From assembly GCF_014697355.1 (NCBI RefSeq), contig NZ_JACJRQ010000022.1, forward strand, positions 1 through 64,000: DNA of 64,000 bases, written 5' to 3'. Every line of letters begins with the position of its first letter. Within the stretch, counting starts at the first letter, position 1. Below, one piece after another: positions 54,867 through 61,827 of this stretch. The position numbers were made by a program, and so were the translations under genes. The DNA is from Nostoc calcicola FACHB-3891 (GTDB lineage Bacteria > Cyanobacteriota > Cyanobacteriia > Cyanobacteriales > Nostocaceae). The notes below the pieces were generated by a model that did not search any database, was not told the DNA's origin, and saw only the letters and a program-made list of their open reading frames with translations.

Positions 54867-55577
54867 TTAAATCCTCTTAAATTTTTCTCGCCGATACCAG
54901 CCACGAATTCGCTCAGGTGAAACACCGAGTAAATAAGCAATAATTACTATTTGATTAAGCAGCGTAGTTTTCAACACTCCCTTTTGCAACCATCTACGGG
55001 CTGAGGTAACAACTGGTGTGGAGATAATTGCAATACGTCCCTTTGCTTTTAGACGACGCATGAGTTCAAAGTCTTCCATGATGGGCAATTCAGGAAAACC
55101 GCCAATTTGTTGAAATACTGCTTTGGTGAGGAAAATTGCTTGGTCGCCGTATGGCATTTGATAAAAATGCGATCGCCACTTTACACCAAACTCTACCCAT
55201 CTTAAACTCAAAAGTGATGCATCAATCCGCAAGTTAAATGCACCAGCCACAATCCCAGGTTGTTGCAGTACCGTGCAAATCATCTCATCAAACCCAGCAG
55301 GTAAACGGGTATCTGCATGAAGAAATAGCAGAATCTCGCCGCTAGCCGTGACAGCACCCGCATTCATTTGCACAGCACGACCAGGAGATGATGAGATAAC
55401 TTTGACACCCAAAGATTGAGCTATTGCCGCAGTATCATCGCTAGAGCCACCATCTACGACGATAACTTCTATATTTGTACTGTGTTTAGTAGTAGCAATT
55501 GCTTCTTTAATATTCCCTGCTTCATTAATAGCCGGAATGATAATAGAAATTTTGGCTGCGTCAACGTTCTCACTCAT
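54867..55577 (-). CDS. TIGR04283-type (arsenosugar biosynthesis-associated) family 2 glycosyltransferase
   Basis: A 236-residue GT-A glycosyltransferase. The N-terminal Rossmann-like nucleotide-sugar site reads SIIIPAINEAGNIKEAI, with VIVVDGGSSDDTAAIA. The conserved GRAVQMNAGAVTASGEILLF stretch and LHADTRLP (metal-binding DxD-like) follow, and PYGDQAIFLTKAVFQQIGGF with MEDFELMRRLK closes the fold. This matches my recollection of TIGR04283 proteins found with arsenosugar or selenosugar-type genes; the assignment is from motif pattern only. Its ATG overlaps the stop of the Trypco1-like gene upstream by four bases, so the two are translationally coupled. Confidence 0.85.
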   Translation of the reverse strand: MSENVDAAKISIIIPAINEAGNIKEAIATTKHSTNIEVIVVDGGSSDDTAAIAQSLGVKVISSSPGRAVQMNAGAVTASGEILLFLHADTRLPAGFDEMICTVLQQPGIVAGAFNLRIDASLLSLRWVEFGVKWRSHFYQMPYGDQAIFLTKAVFQQIGGFPELPIMEDFELMRRLKAKGRIAIISTPVVTSARRWLQKGVLKTTLLNQIVIIAYLLGVSPERIRGWYRREKFKRI

Positions 55578-55975
55578 GATTGTTGAGTTTTATTTTCCGG
55601 TTGATCGGGAAATGAACACTCTACCGTTATCTTAAGATTACTTTCAGCCGTGCCTTTAGTTACGTAAGGTATACCTGCTTCACCGCCGACTTTGATGCCA
55701 AATTCTAGAGTGACTTTATCAATATTAGCAACGGGGATTTTTTTAAAAGCATTGAGTGAATAAACAGTGTAAGCCCGAATTGTACCTTCAATTGCTTGGA
55801 AATTTTGCACTATCTGTTTTTGTGCAGCATCAGCATCCCATCCCTTATCAATTAACGCTTCTTCTTCTCCCTCTGGAGAAACTTCGATGTTAACTGGTGG
55901 TGCATCTACATTATCTGTAGCTTCAATGTAAATAATCGTGCCATCTTCTAAATGAATAGGTGTGAGTTGAGTCAT
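55574..55975 (-). CDS. Trypsin-co-occurring domain 1 (Trypco1/CU044_2847)-like protein
   Basis: A 133-residue soluble protein. It starts MTQLTPIHLEDGTIIYIEAT and its C-terminal half reads DKVTLEFGIKVGGEAGIPYV followed by TKGTAESNLKITVECSF. The 'LEDG.. IYIEA' start and 'VTLEFGIKxGxEAG...A..NLKITV' end resemble the Trypco1 domain described by Aravind and co-workers in STAND/effector conflict systems. It is 135 bases from, and divergent to, the caspase-nSTAND gene at 56111. Its stop overlaps the glycosyltransferase start by four bases, so it probably shares that transcript. Confidence 0.75.
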   Translation of the reverse strand: MTQLTPIHLEDGTIIYIEATDNVDAPPVNIEVSPEGEEEALIDKGWDADAAQKQIVQNFQAIEGTIRAYTVYSLNAFKKIPVANIDKVTLEFGIKVGGEAGIPYVTKGTAESNLKITVECSFPDQPENKTQQS

Positions 55976-56004
55976 GGAATAAATCTCGTTTAAAAGAATT
56001 GGGT

Positions 56005-56032
56005 GTAGGGGCGCATAGCTATGCGCCCCTAC
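56005..56032. repeat. Core palindrome, 28 nt
   Basis: Half GTAGGGGCGCATAG is followed by its exact complement. It lies in the short divergent gap between the Trypco1-like gene and the caspase-nSTAND gene, without the flanking element ends seen elsewhere. Confidence 0.75.
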
Positions 56033-56110
56033 ACATTTTTACGGAAAATGCGATAAATTTCTTGTAGAAGCTGGAAATAATGCGACTAAACTATCATAAA
56101 GCTTACTAAC

Positions 56111-59068
56111 ATGAGTCGAGACGCTTTGGTGGTGGGAATTAATACGTATGACCGCTTAAAGAGTCTGAATGCGCCAGCTAATGATGGTGAAGCGATCGCT
56201 CAAATTTTACAACAGTACGGCGAATTTCAGGTAACGCGGCTACCAGCGGTCAAAGATAAGGAAAACCAGACAATTCGCATTGGTAAGCAAACTAAAGTTA
56301 GTTTAACTCAGTTAGAAAAAGCCATAGTCCAATTATTTAAGCCAGATGGAAAGCCGCCAGATACAGCGCTGCTGTATTTTTCTGGTCATGGGTTGCGGAA
56401 AAATGTCGGAATTCAGGAAGGCTTTTTAGCGACGAGTGAAGTCAACCCGGAGGCGGGGAATTGGGGACTATCTCTACAATGGCTGCGGCGACTGCTGCAA
56501 GAAAGTGAAGTTAGACAACAAATTGTGATTTTGGATTGCTGCTATAGCGGGGAAGTGCTAAATTTTGCAGAAGCAGATCCAGGCGATCGCGGTAAAGGCA
56601 GAGATAGGTGTTTTATTGCGGCTTCTCGTGATTTTGAAGTTGCTTTTGAAGAGATTAACAGCCAACACAGCGTTCTCACCGCCGCACTGCTTCAAGGTTT
56701 AGAACCAAAACAAGACCGTTGGGTAAGTAACTACACCTTAGTAGACTTGCTCAATCAACAATATCATCCCTTTCCCCAGCGTCCGATTTTTGCTAACTCT
56801 GGTGAAGCAATTAATTTCACCCGCAGATGGAATTCCTCTGTTGTTGACTCCACAGTACAAATATCAACTATTTGTCCTTACAAAGGGTTGTCTTATTTTG
56901 ATTGCACAGAAGCCGATGCTAAATTATTTTATGGCAGAACAGCGTTAACTGATGAATTATTAGAAAAAGTGCGATCGGGTAATTTCCTCGCTGTGTTGGG
57001 AGCATCAGGAAGTGGTAAATCTAGTGTTGTCAGAGCGGGTTTACTTTATCAATTAAAGTTAGGACGTAGGTTATCAGGTAGCGATACTTGGCAGTTGAAA
57101 ATATTTCGACCGGGGATTAAACCCTTACAAAATTTAGCACTGACATTTGTAGAATCAGAATTATCAGATATTGAACGCGCATCACAATTAGCCAAAGCAG
57201 AAGAATTAATTGCCAAAGGCGCAGTTGGTTTAGGACAGTTAATTACTGCTAGTCAAACTCAGCGCATCGTGTTAGTGGTAGACCAGTTTGAGGAAGCTTT
57301 TACTCAATGTCAAGACATTACAAAACGACAGCAGTTTTTTGAATGTGTGCTAGGTGCTTTGCAGCGTGATGATAATAAACTCTGCCTCATAATCACAATG
57401 CGGGCTGATTTTTTTGGCAAATGTCTCGAACAAGAATATGGCGGACTAGCTAAGAAAATTCAAGAGCATTTAGTAACAGTAACACCGATGAATCGGGAGG
57501 AATTAGAAACAGCAATTATCAAACCGGCTGAACAGGTGAATTTAGCAGTAGAACCGGAATTAGTTTCTCAAATGATTGCAGATGTAGAAGATTCACCGGG
57601 GAGTTTACCGTTGTTGCAGTACACGCTAACAGAACTATGGCAGCAAAGAACTGAAGAACGGTTAACCCTGACTACATATAGTAAACTAGGTGGAGTCAGG
57701 GGAACTCTGCAAACACGCGCTACACAAGTTTATGAGTCATTATCACTTGAAGAACAGCAAGCAACAAAGCGGATTTTTTTAGAATTGACGCAGTTGGGAG
57801 AGGGAACAGAAGATACCCGCAGACAAGTTTTGCAGCAGGATTTAGTTTCTTCACAGTATCCAGAAGCTTTAATTAATAGAATAATTCAACGGTTAGCTGA
57901 TGAGAAGCTAGTTGTCACCAGTACCTTATCTAATCAAATTGCTGTGGTAGATGTGGCACATGAAGCACTCATTCGCCATTGGTTGCTATTACGCAAATGG
58001 ATTGAGGAAAGTCGGGATATACTGCGACAAAAGCGGAAAATTGAAGCGGCAGCTATTGAATGGCGGGATAGGCGAAGGGTTAAGGATTATCTCTTTCAGG
58101 GGAAGCGGTTAAGAGAGGTAGAAGATTTTCAGAAGCAACAAACTGAGAACTTAAGATTATCTGACCTAGCTATTGAGTTTATTCAAGCAAGTGTCAGACA
58201 AAGACGGAATAATCGCTTTCGGTCAATTGCTTTTTTCTTAATTATCCCGCTGGGTTTAGTAATATATTTGGCTCCAGTTGTTAAGAAACAGACTGAGATA
58301 AGGCTATTTTGGCAGCAAGTAGATCCTGTTAAAGGAAAGGAGTATATTCCAGGAAGAATTCAAGCACTGGAAAAGCTGGTACAAGCTGGTGAGAGTCTAG
58401 CTAATGAAGATTTCAGCGGTGCCTACCTCAGCGGTGCCGACCTCAGCGGTGCCGACCTCAGCGGTGCCAACCTCAGCGGTGCCAACCTCAGCGGTGCCGA
58501 CCTCAGCGGTGCCAACCTCATCGGTGCCAACCTCAGCCGTGCCAACCTCAGCCGTGCCAACCTCAGGAGTGCCTACCTCATTGCCGACCTCAGCCGTGCC
58601 AACCTCAGGAGTGCCTACCTCAGCCGTGCCAACCTCGGCGGTGCCAAACTCAGCCTTGCCGACCTCAGCCGTGCCATACTCAGCTTTGCCGACCTCAGCG
58701 GTGCCAACCTCGGCGGTGCCAAACTCAGCGGTGCCGACCTCAGCAGTGCCGACCTCAGCCTTGCCATACTCAGCAGTGCCAACCTCAGCCGTGCCGACCT
58801 CAACAGTGCCGACCTCAGCCTTGCCGACCTCAGCGGTGCCAACCTCGGCGGTGCCATACTCAGCGGTGCCGACCTCAGCAGTGCCGACCTCAGCCTTGCC
58901 ATACTCAGCAGTGCCGACCTCAGCCTTGCCATACTCAGCAGTGCCAACCTCAGCAATGCCAAATACCTAACTCCTGAGCAAGTTAAATCAGCTAAATATT
59001 GGGATAAGGCAATATACGACAAGGATTTTCGTGCCAAGCTTGGTTTACCACCAGAACCAGCTAAGTGA
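56111..59068 (+). CDS. Caspase (C14)-nSTAND-pentapeptide repeat protein
   Basis: A 985-residue protein. Residues 1-~240 form a caspase-like protease with catalytic His93 (FSGHGLR) and Cys144 (LDCCYSGE). From about residue 258 (CPYKGLSYFDCTEADAKLFY) an nSTAND1-type NTPase follows, with Walker A GASGSGKSS (near 297-305) and Walker B-like IVLVVDQFEEAFT. A membrane segment at about 703-724 (IAFFLIIPLGLVIYLAP) precedes roughly 36 pentapeptide repeats (A-D/N-L-S-x type, ~767-951) with one register slip near YLIADLSRA. The layout suggests a membrane-tethered, NTP-gated protease with a right-handed beta-helix sensor. The Trypco1 neighbour fits a conflict or programmed-death role. No cognate substrate is known. 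Confidence 0.92.
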   Translation: MSRDALVVGINTYDRLKSLNAPANDGEAIAQILQQYGEFQVTRLPAVKDKENQTIRIGKQTKVSLTQLEKAIVQLFKPDGKPPDTALLYFSGHGLRKNVGIQEGFLATSEVNPEAGNWGLSLQWLRRLLQESEVRQQIVILDCCYSGEVLNFAEADPGDRGKGRDRCFIAASRDFEVAFEEINSQHSVLTAALLQGLEPKQDRWVSNYTLVDLLNQQYHPFPQRPIFANSGEAINFTRRWNSSVVDSTVQISTICPYKGLSYFDCTEADAKLFYGRTALTDELLEKVRSGNFLAVLGASGSGKSSVVRAGLLYQLKLGRRLSGSDTWQLKIFRPGIKPLQNLALTFVESELSDIERASQLAKAEELIAKGAVGLGQLITASQTQRIVLVVDQFEEAFTQCQDITKRQQFFECVLGALQRDDNKLCLIITMRADFFGKCLEQEYGGLAKKIQEHLVTVTPMNREELETAIIKPAEQVNLAVEPELVSQMIADVEDSPGSLPLLQYTLTELWQQRTEERLTLTTYSKLGGVRGTLQTRATQVYESLSLEEQQATKRIFLELTQLGEGTEDTRRQVLQQDLVSSQYPEALINRIIQRLADEKLVVTSTLSNQIAVVDVAHEALIRHWLLLRKWIEESRDILRQKRKIEAAAIEWRDRRRVKDYLFQGKRLREVEDFQKQQTENLRLSDLAIEFIQASVRQRRNNRFRSIAFFLIIPLGLVIYLAPVVKKQTEIRLFWQQVDPVKGKEYIPGRIQALEKLVQAGESLANEDFSGAYLSGADLSGADLSGANLSGANLSGADLSGANLIGANLSRANLSRANLRSAYLIADLSRANLRSAYLSRANLGGAKLSLADLSRAILSFADLSGANLGGAKLSGADLSSADLSLAILSSANLSRADLNSADLSLADLSGANLGGAILSGADLSSADLSLAILSSADLSLAILSSANLSNAKYLTPEQVKSAKYWDKAIYDKDFRAKLGLPPEPAK

Positions 59069-59353
59069 ATACTTTGGGGTTGTATTTTTACTTCTAACCA
59101 ATGCTGCAATGCAACTTTTTGCAAACTTTTTCTACATCATTATTCGACTAAAAGTAGTTGTTTTGCGGTCTTCCTTGCGTCTATGGGCAAAACAAAAAGA
59201 TTTATTTATCAGAGCGAGTAAAGCTCACAAGACTTAGAGATTGCTTTGCTGGCAATGAGTTTTATAATTAAGCGATCGCAAACATAACCGCCCTTAGTAA
59301 AATTATATTAACTACCCCCAAGTAGTTACTGTGTTTGGATTATCAGGGAGAAA

Positions 59354-59770
59354 ATGCCAGCAAAAGATGTATACCATGATGCCGTTAAAAATGCCTTAAT
59401 TAAGGATGGTTGGATAATTACAGCCGATCCTTATCCCATTAAATATGAAGAAGTGAAACTCTTTGCCGATCTTGCTGGTGAAAAAACCATTGCGGCGAGT
59501 AGAGAAGAAAAACAAATTGTTATTGAAATTAAAAGTTTTCTCAGCCGTTCTCCTATGCGTGATTTTGAAACCGCATTAGGTCAGTATCTCATTTATAAAG
59601 CTTTTCTTTCTCTCGAACATCCTGAACAGGAATTATATTTGGCAATAGGAGAAATAATTTATGAAGATTTTTTCCAAAAAATTGCAATTCAATTAATTTT
59701 GGCAAAGTATCAAGTCTCACTATTAGTTATTAATATGAAAAATGAGGAGATCGTGAAATGGATAAGTTAA
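59354..59770 (+). CDS. xisH: XisH-family protein
   Basis: A 138-residue protein starting MPAKDVYHDAVKNALIKDGW, with a DxxHxxxKxAL start and KYEEVKLFADL, AASREEKQIVIEIKSFLSRS, FETALGQYLIY and LYLAIGEIIYEDFF, all characteristic of XisH. The E-x-K core resembles a PD-(D/E)xK nuclease fold. In Anabaena, XisH and XisI are accessory factors for excision of the fdxN element. The family is widely dispersed in cyanobacteria without any element nearby, as here. It overlaps xisI by 13 bases, so it is an operon. Confidence 0.94.
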   Translation: MPAKDVYHDAVKNALIKDGWIITADPYPIKYEEVKLFADLAGEKTIAASREEKQIVIEIKSFLSRSPMRDFETALGQYLIYKAFLSLEHPEQELYLAIGEIIYEDFFQKIAIQLILAKYQVSLLVINMKNEEIVKWIS

Positions 59771-60099
59771 CTCAATATCAAAATTTAATCAAGCAAATTT
59801 TAACAGAGTATCAAAGGATTTCATCACAGGTTCCTATTGTTGATGTGGATGAAGTATTAATGTTTGATGATGAAAGAAGTCAATATTTGTGGTTCAATAT
59901 TGGTTGGAAACAAGGCAAAAGAGTTAAAGGAATTTCTGTCTATATTCGCATTAAAAATGAAAAAATTTATATTGAAGAAGATTTGACTGAAGAAGGAATG
60001 GCAACTGAGTTAATGGGTTTAGATGTTCCTGCTAGTGATATTGTCTTGGCTTTTCAGCCTCCCGAAGTGAGGAAATATACTGAGTTTGCAACGGTTTAA
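59758..60099 (+). CDS. xisI: XisI-family protein
   Basis: A 113-residue partner of XisH, beginning MDKLTQYQNLIKQILTEYQR. It has the conserved SQVPIVDVDEVLMFDDERSQ, then YLWFNIGWKQGKR and VKGISVYIRIKNEKIYIEED strands and the TEEGMATELMGLDVPASDIV ending. It is required with XisH and XisF for fdxN-element excision in Anabaena, but neither xisF nor an element boundary is seen here. Its start lies inside the xisH 3' end. A decayed XisI-like fragment occurs at 8055-8177. Confidence 0.94.
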   Translation: MDKLTQYQNLIKQILTEYQRISSQVPIVDVDEVLMFDDERSQYLWFNIGWKQGKRVKGISVYIRIKNEKIYIEEDLTEEGMATELMGLDVPASDIVLAFQPPEVRKYTEFATV

Positions 60100-60204
60100 A
60101 GATTATTTTCTCCTACTAGCGCGGCTGAAAGCGGCTTATTAGAACATCTAGTTTAAAAAAATGCCATCAAAGAGCGATCGCACCACACAAAAACAAACCC
60201 TGAA

Positions 60205-60519
60205 GCGGCTATCCTCGACTCAATAGCGGCTATCCTCGACTCAATAGCGGCTATCCTCGACTCAATAGCGGCTATCCTTGACTCAATAGCGGCTATCCTC
60301 GATTCAGTAGTGGCTATCCTTGACTCAATAGTGGCTATCCTCGACTCAGTAGCGGCTATCCTCGACTCAATAGCGGCTATCCTTGACTCAATAGCGGCTA
60401 TCCTCGACTCAATAGTGGCTATCCTTGACTCAATAGCGGCTATCCTCGACTCAATAGTGGCTATCCTCGACTCAATAGTGGCTATCCTCGACTCAATAGT
60501 GGCTATCCTTGACTTTGCA
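60205..60519. repeat. Tandem array of fifteen 21-bp units
   Basis: Fifteen consecutive units of GCGGCTATCCTCGACTCAAT plus A run from 60205, with C/T and G/A single-base variants and a diverged last unit. It begins 105 bases after xisI and ends at the stop codon of the broken DUF3368 gene on the other strand. A 21-bp unit keeps all frames open; the plus strand would encode AILDSIA heptads, but nothing supports translation. Confidence 0.92.
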
Positions 60520-60520
60520 T

Positions 60521-60826
60521 CTAATCTGAAAAAATGGCATCGAAGAGCGATGCCTGCGGCGGGCTACGCCAACGCTTGACTCTGAAATTCATTGCCAAGA
60601 TATCTTGATACAATTGTTCTGTGCTAGTAATGGTGATTTTGCCATCTACCTGAAATTTCTTGATAACTGCTAAGGTTCCCTTAACATTTAATCCCAGTCG
60701 AGTTGCTTCTTTTCTGGCTGCGAAGTCATCTAAAATTATGTAGTCTGTTTGTAATTAAGTACCTAAAGCGACGGACTCTGATTCTCCTCTCCCTAGTCGC
60801 ATCATATCCCGTTGAATAGTTATTAT
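60521..60826 (-). pseudogene. DUF3368 (PIN-like) protein remnant with in-frame stop and repeat insertion
   Basis: The minus strand reads TIQRDMMRLGRGESESVALG, T, stop (60755-60757), then LQTDYIILDDFAARKEATRL and GLNVKGTLAVIKKFQVDGKI, ending LAMNFRVK, RWRSPPQA, SLFDAIFSD, stop. LGRGE...ALG and IILDDxxARKxAxRLGLNV are the hallmark of DUF3368, VapC/PIN-like putative toxins. Defects are a single nonsense codon, loss of the N-terminal ~60 residues, and an in-frame insertion (RWRSPPQA) of a common palindromic GCCTGCGGCGGGCTACGCC repeat near 60551-60570. A second copy of the tail (RSLFDGIFLN, stop) lies at about 60150-60180, so the 21-bp array is bracketed by two tail copies. The gene is dead, and no antitoxin is present. 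Confidence 0.8.
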
Positions 60827-60935
60827 TTAGACTGACGCAAAGACACCGGGACGCGAAGATTTTTTTTGATGAGTGATTAACCGGACATGATATGAGAAAC
60901 TAAATTTAACTCAATTAACTGATAACGTTTATCTG

Positions 60936-61604
60936 TCAAGTGTTTGGAAGAAAAATACGATAAGATTCGCTGTCTACCAGAATTCTGAAACCCAGCCACA
61001 TCAAAACGAAGGGGAAAATCTTGCTAGCATAACGGCTGAGTATCAAAGCGATACCAGGTAGACGAGTCAGATTATAGGACATAAACAGCCAGCAACAAAC
61101 AATAAAATAGCAAACTGGTACGATCACAGTGAGATTTTGGATTGAGCTAGTGGCAAACAAGGGAATATAGATGCCAAGATTGTTGCCGCCGTTGGCAATT
61201 GTGACCGAGGAGACGCGATATGTCTGCGGATCGCGGATTACGTCCCAGAGCGATCGCTTTCTGGAATCAAATCCTCGAAATTTCGAGTTTCTTTTGAGAT
61301 TGGCTGACTTATCTTCAACTGAATCATCCTTATTCAAGTTGAGCAGATTGTTCAAGCCAATAAGTATTGGCAGAATGCCCAGTAGACCAGTCCAACTTGA
61401 GGGAATTGCTAGACCCATTAAGAACCCAACCAAACTTACTATCACTAATGCCGTGAACCCTAGAATCTCACCAACTACAACATGTTGAGGACGAAAAGTC
61501 CGATTAACTTCACTGAAGAAGGCAGTCAGATAAATATTGTCATCAAATGTTGTTGCCACAGCCGCAGCTAGCCCGATCTTAATTGTTGCAATTAACCAAT
61601 CCAT
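60936..61604 (-). CDS. CadD-family cadmium resistance transporter
   Basis: A 222-residue inner-membrane protein of the LysE superfamily with five or six hydrophobic segments. ATTFDDNIYLTAFF and HVVVGEILGFTALVIVSLVG match the CadD pattern of a polar Asp pair (DDNIY) in the first helix. A charged ~35-residue loop (LNKDDSVEDKSANLKR) separates the two halves, and SSVTIANGGNNLGIYIPLFA forms the paired repeat in the second half. It would export Cd2+ or related ions. The start has a GAGG ribosome-binding site. It is transcribed alone, divergent from the binding-protein gene. Confidence 0.88.
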   Translation of the reverse strand: MDWLIATIKIGLAAAVATTFDDNIYLTAFFSEVNRTFRPQHVVVGEILGFTALVIVSLVGFLMGLAIPSSWTGLLGILPILIGLNNLLNLNKDDSVEDKSANLKRNSKFRGFDSRKRSLWDVIRDPQTYRVSSVTIANGGNNLGIYIPLFATSSIQNLTVIVPVCYFIVCCWLFMSYNLTRLPGIALILSRYASKIFPFVLMWLGFRILVDSESYRIFLPNT

Positions 61605-61827
61605 TAGTATTCCTCACTCAACACCTATCTGATGACCGAAACTAGCGATCGCTCAATCTTTGTAGATAATCCACACAATATCGATATGATAATGTGAGTA
61701 TCGCATATTGGGTGTAACAAGCGAGCAAGTTTGGTAGTTTATATACATCAAGCGGTGCTTTAACTTTATCCCCCATCTCCAATTCATCGGGCAATGTCCA
61801 TCACCTATATGTATCAAAGGAGTCATT
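61605..61827. promoter_or_regulatory. Divergent region before the sulfonate-type binding protein
   Basis: A 223-base spacer between divergent genes that must hold both promoters. A ribosome-binding site (AAAGGAGTCATT) lies immediately before the 61828 start. No recognisable operator was found. Confidence 0.5.

Noticed and set aside
58404..59124. Proline/serine-rich frame (VPTSAVPTSA) on the plus strand and its minus-strand counterpart
   Set aside because: Shadow frames of the pentapeptide repeats of the caspase-nSTAND gene.
60310..60579. Open frame encoding AILDSIV heptads across the 60205-60519 array
   Set aside because: Same reason: repeat-derived, and the downstream part overlaps the DUF3368 remnant on the other strand.
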